This document shows positions 22,208 to 32,716 of a DNA stretch of 64,000 nt, piece by piece (position 1 is the stretch's first letter; each line of letters starts with the position of its first letter). The notes under the pieces were generated by a model. The model saw only the letters and a list, made by a program, of their open reading frames with translations. It had not been told where the DNA came from and made no database searches. Origin of the DNA: Bedellia somnulentella (Eukaryota; Arthropoda; Insecta; Lepidoptera; Bedelliidae); assembly GCA_963576735.1 (NCBI GenBank), contig OY755171.1:20000182-20064181 (forward strand), given 5' to 3'. The position numbers were made by a program, and so were the translations under genes.

Positions 22208-22330
22208 TTGTAGTGTCGGCTTAGAATAACACTACCCCATTTCTACCCGTGGGTGATCGTAAGAGGCGTCTAAGGGTATAGGGGCTTTTTAAGTGATTTT
22301 TGGGCGATGTGGATGGAGACTGGATGTGGA
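22208..22330 (+). mobile_element. SINE-2, 3'-truncated
   Basis: Head TTGTAGTGTCGGCTTAGAAT through the GGGGCTTTTTAAGTGATTTT and GCGATGTGGATGGAGAC blocks, then lost shortly before the piggyBac relic. Confidence 0.75.
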
Positions 22331-22381
22331 TGATTTATTAAAATGAGTCCTTTTATTCTTCATACTTCAGACGCCTATATT

Positions 22382-23364
22382 TTAACCCTTAACCACCTAG
22401 CGTCGGTCACGGTGACTCTGAGCGATCTATTTTTTCAAATATTTCCGTTACTACGCGGGCCCCACGCCTGTGACTCTGTGTACCTTTTCCCCTCCCTCTT
22501 CAGTTTGCGCTCTGCGCTCAGCCAAGCAACACGTGCGCGCAGTGAAAAGAATCAGGTAAATATATATCGTATGCGGTCCTGGTGACCGACGTTAGGTTGT
22601 TACGTTTCTTTTAGTGTTAACATTTTCTTATCGTTTTTTAGGTTCAGCATGTCTTAACGTGATCGAAATATCTGTAGATGGTTAGAAGAGAGTGACTCGG
22701 ATGCTGAGGATCAAAGGGACGAGCCGGAATTGCCAAATGAAGACTGCAGTGACGTAGAAGATGTACCTTTAGACAACATGATTGAAAGTGAGTGTCAATC
22801 AGACTCTGAAATTGATGTTGACGAGTTATGTGAAAATAATGATAATGATGATGGTGATGTGCCATTTGATGATCAATCTTCAGATGACGATGTTCCATTG
22901 GCAAGATACCGGAACTATTTCGGAAAAATCGGTTCCGTTTGTTGAGCCAACCTCAAGCGAAAAATTATAAATGTTAGGGGGCTGTAATTTTGTAATGATT
23001 GTGATTTGATTGTGCCAATGATAGTTTTATATAAGAGGTTATATACTTAAGTTACTAAAATAATTAGAAAAATATTGATGTCATTGATTGTTATTGCTTA
23101 GCTCTCAGTTTAATAAAAAACCTATAATTTGTAGAAATATTTGTAAGTGAACTTTGATTAATAATAATAAAAAGAAAAAATAATAATTTTAAGAATTTAT
23201 TAAAACAATTTGAAATAAAAACAACTAAAGAACTTAATGTGGTTTAATTTTTTGCCAATTTATGACTTTTTAACCCTGTTAATAGTACTTAAACCCAAGC
23301 GGTCACCATGACCGACGTTAGGTGGATGTGTTACTGGAATACACGTTAGGTGGCTAAGGGTTAA
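22382..23364 (+). mobile_element. second piggyBac-type relic, TTAA-flanked
   Basis: TTAACCCTTAACCACCTA at 22382 and its near reverse complement GGTGGCTAAGGGTTAA ending at 23364 give terminal repeats plus the TTAA duplication. The terminal motif is repeated inside: ACCGACGTTAGG occurs near 22586 and again at 23311. The element therefore carries an inner set of end-like motifs. It encloses only the N-terminus of a transposase. Confidence 0.75.
22648..22944 (+). pseudogene. piggyBac transposase N-terminus
   Basis: The frame starts ATG TCT TAA at 22648, so the third codon is already a stop. It then reads WLEESDSDAEDQRDEPELPN, EDCSDVEDVPLDNMIESE, CQSDSEIDVDEL, NNDNDDGDVPFDDQ and SSDDDVPLARYRNYFGK. 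This very acidic Ser/Asp/Glu-rich leader followed by ...ARYRN.FGK is typical of piggyBac-family N-termini. The remainder of the protein is absent; a short tail near 22945-23000 contains only a Cys-rich scrap. Non-functional. Confidence 0.7.
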
Positions 23365-23374
23365 GCTGCTATTT

Positions 23375-23480
23375 ACATACAAACATATACTCACACCAAT
23401 ATTTCCCATTGGGTTAGGCAGAAACTATCGATTACCACTTTGTACGAACCTCTCTAGCTCCGTTTACACATGTTAACGTT
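23375..23480 (-). repeat. GHIERM-family LINE tail, 3' end only
   Basis: Minus-strand reading gives GAGCTAGAGAGGTTCGTACA, AGTGGTAATCGATAGTTTCT and AACCCAATGGGAAATATTGG, then TGTGAGTATATG. No frame is intact. Confidence 0.7.
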
Positions 23481-24890
23481 TACATTCGTTACTTTCTTTT
23501 TTAGAAACAAACACTTATTAGATTTTAAAATGTTTATTATGTTTTGGCTTTTGAAAGCAATATCTCAGATCTTAAGAGTGCGCCGTACGAGATAATTAAT
23601 ATTTTTCAACAAAAATGAAAGACTTGCGAGTATTTTACTTCTACATCGCTGTAAACTCAAGTCGACATCAAATTTTGCAAAACGTAGTTTTCGAAGGATC
23701 CCAGGGAGAATTAAATTACAATTAATACATTCAATGTTTTGCTGTTTTGTTTGCAATTTTCGGGGTTTCAGGTCAGAATAACAGTTTTTTTTTATAATAA
23801 AATTTTTGATTACTTACTGTTCCATACATCGTTTTAATAAATATTTTATTCTTACTCATATTAAATGTCTCAAACACAGAACGTAATTTTGATCATACTA
23901 CCTGACTACACTGTTTGAACTAAATTTAATCATACTTAGTAAAGTGCGTGAGTGTTTATACAAAACTGCTAACTAACTTCATAGAGTAAATCACTTTGCG
24001 GTGAATATTGGGGAGTTACAACTTACTAATACTGGCGTTTGAGGATCGACAAACATTCATTAGAGAGATTAAAATTAAGGAAATTATCTCTTAACATACG
24101 TAAGCAGCCTTACTTGGTTATGAAAGTTTTGAGGCAATTCAGTTATTTATAGAAGGATCAATATTACGAACTATGACATTTGAAGGTAATTCCCAATTAT
24201 GTATATTACAACTTATAATATAATAGGTATTATTTTTGGGAAAAAAATTAGATGACAATATAAAGAAGTAAGCTAAGATAATAAATTCATTTGGCAGTTA
24301 AGGATTTGGATCTTGGCATTAAATATTAGTAGTAAGTTAAAAAGTCATCATGTCCTTCTCCTGTCTCCTTTTTCTTTACCCCTCTCCTTCTTTTATTTCA
24401 TTAACAAAAAAATGCTTAAGGAACACATAGTTGAAGGTTTTGTGCATCACTTTGAAATAGGTAACAATTAAATATAACAATAAACCTAAAACAAAGTATT
24501 TATGATTCATGAAAGAATTTAATTTTCACAATACGGTGCATATTTTTAATTACAGTTACTTTGAAGTAATTTACTTCTAAATTCGAATTCAAAAATAGTT
24601 TTATTTACTTCTGATGATTTAAATAAAAACAAGATTAAATAACTACAAAGACAGTAGAAAATATTGGTATATATATATTTTTATACATAACAAAAAGAAT
24701 GAAAAATACCTATTCGTCGCACACAAGTTTAACAATACAATCAAAATACAAAATAAAAACTATAAATTACTACAAGTCATATTATACCATTGCATAAATG
24801 TCAAACTTTTGAAAATAATGTTACATTATATTTTTTGTTACAACAAACAAAACAAACTAAGTTTGCAACTTTTTCCAACTTAACCTTACC
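23481..24890. other. AT-rich DNA, likely 3' UTR at its right end
   Basis: No repeat head or frame was recognised. If the minus-strand gene ending at 24891 is real, 24600-24890 would be its 3' UTR. A minus-strand AATAAA lies at 24602-24607. Confidence 0.35.
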
Positions 24891-25058
24891 TTAAAAAAGA
24901 CTTAATTTGAGGGTGCCTGTCTCGAGTGGCTGTGACCAGGAACTCAGAAGTGCAGAACAGATAAGTCCTACTGTGATAAGGGACAGAGCTACGTTTAATC
25001 TGAGGTACAAAGACTCGTCCATGCCTCGGGCGTGACCACGACCGAAGCCCTTGGTGGC
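24891..25058 (-). CDS. candidate last exon of a small membrane protein gene
   Basis: This stretch is clearly richer in GC than its surroundings and stays open on the minus strand. An acceptor AG sits at 25059-25060 and the stop TAA at 24891-24893. It encodes 55 residues, ATKGFGRGHARGMDESLYLR, then a hydrophobic run LNVALSLITVGLICSALLS with a short polar end. The acceptor leaves phase 0, matching the phase-0 donor of the candidate first exon at 28907-28945. Joined, they give a 68-residue protein with a basic N-terminal half and one membrane-spanning segment at about residues 35-53. I do not recognise the protein. The polypyrimidine tract before the acceptor is weak, which lowers confidence. 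Confidence 0.45.
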   Translation of the reverse strand, partial: ATKGFGRGHARGMDESLYLRLNVALSLITVGLICSALLSSWSQPLETGTLKLSLF

Positions 25059-25732
25059 CTATTCTCGAATATTAACGTAGAATAAGCTAAGTCAAAGGTT
25101 TTTGAACAATTTGTATTTCATTTAAAATAGCTGTCTTTAATGTCAGTGTATAGAAATTATTTTTTTGTGATAAAGCCACAAAAAATAAATAAAGAAGAAA
25201 GTGAACTAAACTGTTTGGCTACCGCTATCTCTACTCTACTTAGGCTTTTAACAGGATCAGGTAGTTGCTTGAAATCTTTACAGAATATTAAAACCTTTAA
25301 ATAAATAATATGATAAATGAAAATATGTTTCTAAAGAGGGGATTTACAGCAAAAGCAATACTAACCACTACTAAGTTTGAACAAAATATCTTTGTTACCA
25401 GGGTAACAAAGGAATCTGGATTGAGAAGAATAAAAAAGCATACATGCTATATTTGCCAGGATACTGGAAAGTTACGATCGTTTGCCCCTGAATACCTTAA
25501 CTAAAATTAGGAGCGCGAACTTCGGTACTGAACTCCAATCATATTCTTACTGCCGATATACTCGTGCCAATTAATATGCTTGTTAATATTATAGCGGAAA
25601 ACCATATCTTCAATAGGGTAGCGTTTTTTAAATATCTAACGTTTCCTCAATACTACTACACTACTTAACCGTTATGGAATTTAGCGTTATGATATATAGC
25701 CTTTATCTTTAATAGTTATAATTTAATATTCG
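25059..25732. other. putative intron sequence, otherwise unrecognised
   Basis: Would be the 3' part of the intron of the minus-strand gene. A frame at 25310-25504 contains a scrap resembling the GHIERM LINE tail (CCAGGATACTGGAAAG) but is too diverged to assign. Confidence 0.3.
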
Positions 25733-25957
25733 CTGTGTAGTGTCGGTTTAGAATAGTACTACACAATTTCTCCCCGTAGGTGTACGTTAGAGGCGATAAA
25801 GGGTAATGGGTCTTTTGATTGGTTGTTGGTGAAACCGCAACAACAACATTTATACTACAATCTTTCCACACTCAACTTCCAAAAGTGGGTTATTATTTTT
25901 ATTCTGCAACTCTGGTTACTCCTTCTACAGATTAAAAGCCGTGGGTATAAATGTATA
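25733..25957 (+). mobile_element. SINE-2, diverged
   Basis: GCTGTGTAGTGTCGGTTTAG to AAAAGCCGTGGGTATAAATG. The middle has several small deletions. Confidence 0.8.
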
Positions 25958-26371
25958 TTTTAAAAAAGGATGTAATGTCATAAACCAAATATATTTATAA
26001 AACGTAAAAACTCAAATTTCTTATCCATAAAGAGTATGGATATAAGATTGAAACACATTCTTTATTCATGATGTTCGATATTGATTCCTTTGTTCTCGTA
26101 TTTGTATGACGATCCATCAATTAGAGATTGACTATGCCTTAATGGAGAAACATATCTGATACTAATGGACATTGAAGGTAAACAATTGTATTCAGGCTTC
26201 GCTCTATAGTTAGATGAACTGGTGAACACAAGCTATAATGTATAGTGTACAATACTGTATATGTACTGAGTGGACACACGTTTATTGAGATGAGTTATGG
26301 TAATTGAATCTCAATCATAGCTGATTTAAAGGTGTAAGTATATCGTTGACGTTTCTAATTTATTCTAATTA
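25958..26371. other. no recognised feature
   Basis: AT-rich; nothing recognised. Confidence 0.4.
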
Positions 26372-26500
26372 CATACATACATATATTCACGACATTATTT
26401 CCTATTGGGGTATGCAGATACAATCGATATAGCTTTGTACGACCCTGGCAAACATCTCCAGCTCTTCAATCTTTTTATGCATACTCTTACATACACTTAA
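26372..26500 (-). repeat. GHIERM-family LINE tail, 3' end only
   Basis: Plus-strand text ACATACATACATATATTCAC, TTTCCTATTGGGGTATGCAG and TTTGTACGACCCTGGCAAAC is the reverse of the LINE tail. Confidence 0.7.
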
Positions 26501-26542
26501 CCTTTTTTGCAATATTTTGATGTTGACAAAAACGTGTTCTTT

Positions 26543-26716
26543 ACATACATACTTCTACTCACGACTATGGAACCCAAACAGGAGCTAGCTATCTTCACGA
26601 TTAACAATTCCTCAGCCACTTTTGGATGTAAAGTAAAGATATGTATAATAAAAGATAGTTTTTATATATTGTTATAATTAAAAGCCCCAATACCCTAAGT
26701 TGCCACTTATGGAATT
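26543..26716 (-). mobile_element. SINE-2, internally deleted
   Basis: The tail, the CTCAGCCACTTTTGGA block and the AAAAGCCCCAATACCC block remain; the head is lost. Confidence 0.7.
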
Positions 26717-26737
26717 TATTAATATTCTATATTTTGT

Positions 26738-26808
26738 AACCAACTTCAAAAAACGGAGGTTCTCAGTTCGATTGTTTGTATGTATGTATGATGGTCCGCG
26801 ATTACTTA
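26738..26808 (+). repeat. common lepidopteran interspersed repeat, fragment
   Basis: GTAACCAACTTCAAAAAACG, GAGGTTCTCAGTTCGATTG and TGTATGTATG. I know very similar sequence as a frequent repeat of moth genomes, from memory only. Confidence 0.4.
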
Positions 26809-27386
26809 ATTAGTCAAATCAATTAGTAAAACGACTTTTTAATTTTAATACTCCTAAATACGACTATTAATGAAATTCGAACGAATTTGTTAATAGCTAT
26901 CTTTGTCCAAATTCTGTGTAACTGCAAGTGAAGCCCGCAGTAAGTTGCGTTTGAAATGTTATTATCTCGTTTCAAAGGGCCGCGTTTCGTCCTGTAATCT
27001 AAGTACACTTTATTTCATTCATGTAATACATTGTACTTTACGTATTCAATGAACCGAACATTAAACGTTTTGAAACACATCGGTATGTGTGTGTGATTAA
27101 GATAATTTTTTTCATCTTTTTCTCCAAAAATGTTTCTTTTCTGTAAGGGAAAAATGGGCTTCGTTTTTTAAAACAGAACACAAGACAAGGTTTTGGTTCT
27201 TTTTTTCATTTTCTTCGTGACAACTTGTTTTGTCGTAAAATTTTCCAAGTCCAAACATATATTTTTATTGCCATCGAAAGCAAGCTATTGAAATTATTTT
27301 TTGTAAACAAATACACGGCACGGTATCAAGTAAACGCGCAGTTCGATAAGCTAACTTAGACTTACTTTGCTTATCACACCAGATTC
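26809..27386. other. no recognised feature
   Basis: AT-rich, within the putative intron of the minus-strand gene. Confidence 0.35.
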
Positions 27387-27591
27387 GCTGTGTAGAATTT
27401 AGAATAGCACCACCTCATTTCTTCCGTGGGTGTTCGTAAGAAGCGAATAAGGGTATTGGGGCTTTTTAAGTGAATTTTGGGCGATGTGACTTTATATTAC
27501 AATCTTTTCCCCACTCAACTTCCAAAAGTGGCTGAGGGATTTCTCATTCTGAAGCTCTGACTACCCCTTCTTTAGTATATGTATGTATGTA
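27387..27591 (+). mobile_element. SINE-2, internally deleted
   Basis: GCTGTGTAGAATTTAGAATA to TAGTATATGTATGTATGTAT. The GGAGACCC block and part of the tail hairpin are missing. Confidence 0.82.
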
Positions 27592-28299
27592 TTTTCATTA
27601 ACAACCGTACCCTCTATATCCCGTTGTGGTGTGATTGGTTAAAGTAAGATACTTAGAATGGTAATATAAAATAATTTTTTTTATTAATTAGAAATCATCT
27701 TTTGTCAATTTTTTGTAACACCATTTTGTTTATATAATATAAGTAAGGGAGTCTTACGGCAAATCTCTCAATTTTGACATCACTCTATCTAGAGACGCCA
27801 TGTAGACGCTACAAAATAACATACTCTTATTTCTTTTGTAACTTCAATTTCGTCTAAAATCCATTATCTTATTGCTTTCCAACACCTTTTAGATGCATGT
27901 TGTTCATACCTAGAACGAAATTGAAAAGCCTTAATGGATCAAGCATTGTCTGATGACAGATGAAAGCGGAAGTCAGCTGACATCCAATCGTGAAAGGGAA
28001 ACTTGAAAAAACGCGCAATTACCTTAACGCGTCGGGGTCCTATTCATTGCATTGACAAAATGCACTTTTGCGAAATTAGTTCATTCCGTAATACGTTTTT
28101 AAGGTTGATAAAAGATGTTGTTTTCGAGATTTTTGCACGGTTAAAAAGGAGTTTTTGTTAAAAATTGTGTTGTGTAAATTTTCTTACTGTTATATTAAAT
28201 TCTTGAGATTAAACATGTTTTAATTGCAAATTATAATTATATATTCAATGATAATGTTAGGTACATTATCGAATTATTCTTTGAATTTTTCTCCTCTTA
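27592..28299. other. no recognised feature
   Basis: Mainly AT-rich with a patch of more even composition at 27890-28090; no frame with splice signals. Confidence 0.35.
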
Positions 28300-28537
28300 C
28301 CATACTCAAGGCTATAAACCCCAAAAAGGGGTAGTCAGAATTTCAGAACTAAAAAAATAGTTAACTTCTTTTTGAAGTTGATTGGAGAAAAGTTATAAAA
28401 TTATTTATATTAGTGATGTGTCTCCGTTTGCATCGCCCAAAATTTACTTAATATGCGCCAATATCCTAAATCTTATAACACCCTCGGGCTGAAATAGGTT
28501 AGGGGGTTAGGGTTATTCCAAGCCTAACTTCACTGCT
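28300..28537 (-). mobile_element. SINE-2, diverged
   Basis: From ACTCAAGGCTATAAACCCC to AAGCCTAACTTCACTGC. The (TATG)n tail is lost. Confidence 0.75.
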
Positions 28538-28596
28538 TACAAAGTACATATGTCATACAAATATAATAAAACTACCTATACCACTAATAAATAAAG

Positions 28597-28732
28597 AATA
28601 AATAAAGGAAAGAAAAATTTCGACACAGGCGGGAATCGAACCCGCGACCTCGGGTATACGCCCCCGTCGCTCTGCCATTGAGCTACCGTGTCAATGGCTG
28701 CCAGCGCGAAATTCTTCTATCCTTTATTTCTT
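28597..28732 (-). mobile_element. tRNA-like core inside inverted arms
   Basis: Minus strand: positions 28692-28622 (71 nt) fold like a tRNA. There is a 7-bp acceptor stem (GACACGG with CTGTGTC), a D arm GCTC/GAGC, and a perfect T arm GCGGGTTCGATTCCCGC. The anticodon arm is faulty, with an 8-nt loop over a 4-bp CGGG/CCCG stem and no U33. It is therefore unlikely to be a working tRNA. The core is flanked by inverted arms, AAATAAAGGAAAGAAAAATT with TCG on the left and CGCGAAATTCTTCTATCC with TTTATTT on the right. A deleted relative is at 4585-4668. The core contains an A-box-like TAGCTCAATGGC and a perfect B box GGTTCGATTCC. Confidence 0.6.
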
Positions 28733-28906
28733 TTACACGTTTAAGTAGTGTTTGCGTTTCGCTGAACAAAAAGATTTAAACTACCTATATCATCTAATCA
28801 AAATCCCAAATTATGTAACGGTCCTCAATGTTTAATTCATATCCGCTGCTCATATCTTATGCTATCATGCGCAATTAAACAGTTTACTTTCTCAAGGCAT
28901 CCTTAC

Positions 28907-28945
28907 CTCGAGGCTGTTTCTAGTTAGCCGGGGAGCATCCGACAT
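28907..28945 (-). CDS. candidate first coding exon of the small membrane protein gene
   Basis: On the minus strand, ATG (28945-28943) opens MSDAPRLTRNSLE and ends with CTCGAG at a strong donor GTAAGG (28906-28901). The donor phase is 0, as is the acceptor at 25058. Position -3 of the start is G (GAGATG), a favourable context. The upstream GC-richer stretch to about 29080 could be 5' UTR and promoter. The implied intron is 3848 bp and contains only repeats. This is inference from signals; no transcript is available. Confidence 0.4.
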
Positions 28946-29418
28946 CTCATTACCACGTTTCGTCTGTGCAAATGGGGGTTAATTTCATTACCGTGAACCC
29001 AACGAATCGTGTGATAACTTTACTCATGTTATGTCGAGCTAGGGTGCCCCTGGGAGCGTTCTACGTTTAAACTGAATGTGTTTATGCCGTTGCTATTTGT
29101 TTAATTTAGATTTGGGTAATTTATGGTAGATAGTTTTGAGTTTATATTGTATTTTTATACAAAGGGTTTATTTTAATGTTTGCTTTTTATTAGTTTAGTT
29201 GAATATAAAAATTTATGATTCAGAATTGATATTTAAATAGAGAACATACTTTGTAATTTAATTGATTTCATTACCCTTTTATTCGTCTAAAATCATGAAT
29301 TGTTTTTATTTTTAGTCATTTTATCACAAAAAATACATTTTTTTTACTTATTAAATATCTATAAGTGATAAAAAAAACAAATACCAATCGCGAATTCCAA
29401 ACAAAAATATACATGCTT
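28946..29418. other. possible 5' UTR/promoter region, then AT-rich DNA
   Basis: 28946-29080 is GC-richer and lies upstream of the candidate start. From 29080 to 29418 nothing is recognised. Confidence 0.3.
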
Positions 29419-29622
29419 ACATACATAATATACTCACGGCTATATTTCCCTAGAAGGGGTAGCCAGAACTAAGGGATCATAAACTCCTCAGCCACTTTTG
29501 GAAGTTGAGTGGGGATAAGATGGTAAAAATAAAGAAACATAAAGCCCTAATACCCTTAGTCGCCTCTTACGACACCCGTGGGTAGAAAGGGGTAGCGACA
29601 TTCTAAGCCGGCACTACACAGC
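29419..29622 (-). mobile_element. SINE-2, internally deleted
   Basis: GCTGTGTAGTGCCGGCTTAG at 29622 to the short tail at 29419. The GGAGACCC block is missing. Confidence 0.85.
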
Positions 29623-30534
29623 TAAAAACACTTCCCAAAAACAGTACCTATTATTTTATATAAAAAATCTTTAAAACTAAATAACAAATATATACATATT
29701 ATCCGCAAACCAAATACACTTAAAATAAAAACCAAACTGTATTATTACCAATTTACGGACAACACAGATGGACCAGAAACCCTCACCCAGGCTCATTACC
29801 ATAGTTGATTGGAGAGCATACATTGAAATGAAAATACTCGAAGCAATTACAATGGCTCGTACTAAACCAGTAAATGCCGATGGGATGCGTCGCGCTATCC
29901 CCTCGGTGCATTCTAGTAATTATCGATTCCCACTTCATGATTTTAATCGAATTGGTCACGCTTTGTTAAGTTAAAGGTTTCTCAATTGACACGGAATGCT
30001 TTTGAAAGAATAATTTTGATTGAGATGATAGTGTTACAAAAACCTGAGAATGTGTATGAATTATTTCATTTATAAAGGTTTAAGATTTATGAAACCTCTT
30101 GCTGCATAAGAAGAAGTAATAATAATTTGAAATTAATAGTCGAAGTTACAATTAGCTTAATGAAAATGGTAAAACATATTAGTTGAATACGAGTGATCTT
30201 CCACTTTTTATTTTTTATACTTTATGCATTTATACGCAATATTAAATGAAAATACTATGAAGAAATAAACAAACCGTTTACAACTATCCAGAATCTTATT
30301 ATCCTTTTTTCTTTATTGTTAAAACAGAGCAACAACAAAAAGGTTAGGATCCTATCTCATTAACTTCTTAATTAACAGTCCAGTACGTGACCTGGTTGCA
30401 AATGAACAAAACACAATTTTCCTCATTAATACGATCTAATAAAAGTTAACTATTTTGTAGTTTAGCTCGATATTGAAGTTTTTGCAATCCCATTTTAATA
30501 AAAAATATTATTTGCGCCATATTTCCATGGGTAG
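29623..30534. other. no recognised feature
   Basis: AT-rich. A 68-codon frame at 29768-29974 has no recognisable motif. Confidence 0.35.
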
Positions 30535-30870
30535 CCAGTAGTCTAGTGTCTGCTAAGAATAGCATTAACCCAATTCTTTGCGCTGGTGTTGAAAAAAGAG
30601 ACTTTAAGGTATTGTGGCTTTCTTAATGATTTTTTGGGAGATGTAGCTGGAAAACCACTACGAACTTTCCTAATTCTGAAGCTCAGAAGGGCAAGCACGA
30701 GCCGTGTTTAAACTAGTTATCGCGTGGGATAAAGCAGCGATCTCTTACGCACTTACTTAATATCGTATACTGCCATCTCATTTTAACCGTTATCGTGTCG
30801 ATAAAATTGGGCTTGTGCTTGCCCAGCTGGTGAGTCTCCGAGTAGTCTCTCTGTGATAATATGTATGTAA
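30535..30870 (+). mobile_element. SINE-2 interrupted by a MITE
   Basis: The left part ends TTCTGAAGCTCAGAA at 30688. The right remnant with TATGTATG resumes after 30819. In intact copies the sequence at this point is AAGCTCTGGCTACCCC, so the break falls inside the conserved tail. Confidence 0.6.
30688..30819. mobile_element. short MITE inside the SINE-2
   Basis: The ends GGGCAAGCACGAGCC and GGGCTTGTGCTTGCCC are inverted repeats of about 15 bp around a 100-bp unique centre. The flanks AGCTCAGA and AGCTGGTG could be a decayed 8-bp duplication, hinting at a hAT-type MITE. Confidence 0.55.
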
Positions 30871-31165
30871 GTATATCTAATTTTTGTTCCATTTTACGGC
30901 GAATAAATTAATTTTCTTTCTATCTATATTTACTTCTAAGATCCGAAAACGAAAAAGCTATTTTTCTCGTTACATAACATATCACAACCTGCTTGTAATA
31001 CAAGTCATTACTGTACAATATAGTTTACTGAGGATAGTTCCTCAGCAAAAAATACGAGGAAAATAATTAAAAGCGAATCGTATCATAACCAAAGCCCTTT
31101 CAGAGCAGAAAGCTCGTTCATCATTACACTAATCTCGGAACAAAAACATGGCGATCGTTAGGACA

Positions 31166-31284
31166 TCTATACTTATAATAAATCTGTAGAGAGGTCAATT
31201 CTGTACATGAAATATATTTTCAAAATAACTATCAGGGAGTGATTAGTGATCGATACTGATGCCAAAAATGCAATCAGTAAAATT

Positions 31285-31342
<58 letters not shown>

Positions 31343-32158
31343 GGTTTGTATGTTCCTTATGGAAACAAAAACTACTCGACGGATTTTAACGAAACTTGGT
31401 ACAATTATTCTCCATACTCCTGGGCAGGTTTTTGTATACTTTCCAGCAGAGTAGTAAAGGGGAATTTTGGGAAATTTTGGGAAAACGGGAGAAGTTACTA
31501 CATTTTTTAAGCTTCCGTCGCGTGTGCAGCCTTAATGGTTAAACTTACATAGAAATCATGTATGACGGAAATATTCTTCATAAAATTATCTAAAAAAAAT
31601 CGCAACAGTTTATGTCTATCTTTTACGGTTGACTCACAATAACACGTGTAATTCCTGATAGCTTAGCAGTTCGGAACATTCTGAATATATTTGTTTACTC
31701 TTACGTTTGTAAACCTCTCACTCATCCCTAATTTAAAAAAGGTAACATTATTACCTATTCAATAAAAAAAGAATCATAGAAATCGGTTGAGAAACAACGA
31801 AATTATACATAAAATAAGCCATCGCGCCCGTGACCAAAACCGAATCGTTACTAATTTGCATATAACATACTAGATGGCGCCAGTAGTTGCATCCTACAAC
31901 ACGTAATGATTTATTTTTTAGACTGTTCTAAATATTTCATAGCGTTTTATTCCAAAATTTGCTATTTAACGGAAATACTGAACCGTTCATTAAAGCGCAT
32001 TAAAAATCACCAAACTACACTGTTTAGGGAGTGCTATAAATTTAATAAATTTGAAAACATTGCGCTGAATTTCACAATGCTTGAGCAGTGACTAAAGAAA
32101 GAAACCTCAGATATTTAAAATACAACGCTACCCGTGCGAAGCTGGGACGATCCACTAG
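31166..32158 (+). mobile_element. non-autonomous Helitron, complete (copy 1)
   Basis: It starts TCTATACTTATAATAAATCT and ends CCCGTGCGAAGCTGGGACG, ATCCA, CTAG, with no target duplication and insertion between A (31165) and T (32159). Helitrons are known to start with TC, end with CTRR after a hairpin, and insert between A and T. All four features are visible. The second copy at 45557-46541 has the same ends and about the same length (993 against 985 bp). Contains a (GTCT)n tract and no transposase gene, so it depends on a relative for movement. Confidence 0.9.
31287..31342 (+). repeat. (GTCT)14 microsatellite in Helitron copy 1
   Basis: A perfect tetranucleotide tract at a fixed place in the Helitron. 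It has 14 units here, about 11.5 in copy 2 and about 6 in copy 3. Confidence 0.95.
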
Positions 32159-32402
32159 TCGATAATACGATTAGAACTATATTACAATCGAGTAGGATAT
32201 CGTTAGGAAAGCAATTTCGGAAGCAGATATTGGCTATTAGTACACTGTAATGTTCTGTGTTTGTGTTTTCTTTAGGTTATACTGCAAATGGACGTTTTCA
32301 AAAGTTCTCTGCGCTTGGTTTTAGTGAAGAAACGTTTTTTGATTTTTAATAAGCTGTGCAATAAGTTAGTTCTCACGTTTTCATTTAAAATTAATATTTT
32401 AG

Positions 32403-32710
32403 TTAGTTTTATATATATACTTGCTGTGTAGTGTCGGCTTTGCTGTGTTGTGTCGGCTTTGCTGTATAGTATCGGCTTAGAATAGCATTACCCCATTTCT
32501 TCCGGTGGGTGTACGTAAGAGGCGACTAACGGTATTGGGGCTTTTTAAGGGGTTTTCGGGCGATGCGGTTGGAGACCCATCACCAACAACCTTTATTTTG
32601 CCAACTTTTCCCCACTTAACTGTCCATAAGTAGCTGAGGAACTTCTAGTTCCTTAGCTCTGGCTACCCCTTCTAGGGATTTATAGCCGTGAGTATATGTA
32701 TGTATGTATG
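32403..32710 (+). mobile_element. SINE-2 with triplicated head
   Basis: The 19-base head GCTGTGTAGTGTCGGCTTT occurs three times in tandem (32423, 32442, 32461) before a normal body and (TATG)n tail. Confidence 0.85.
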
Positions 32711-32716
32711 TCAGTT

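Noticed and set aside
28622..28692. Functional tRNA gene on the minus strand
   Set aside because: The anticodon loop has eight bases over a 4-bp stem and no U33, and the core sits inside repeated inverted arms with a deleted relative elsewhere. Treated as a tRNA-derived element.
31259..31510. 83-codon frame with a repeated SVCLSVCL segment
   Set aside because: It is the translation of the (GTCT)n tract of the Helitron.
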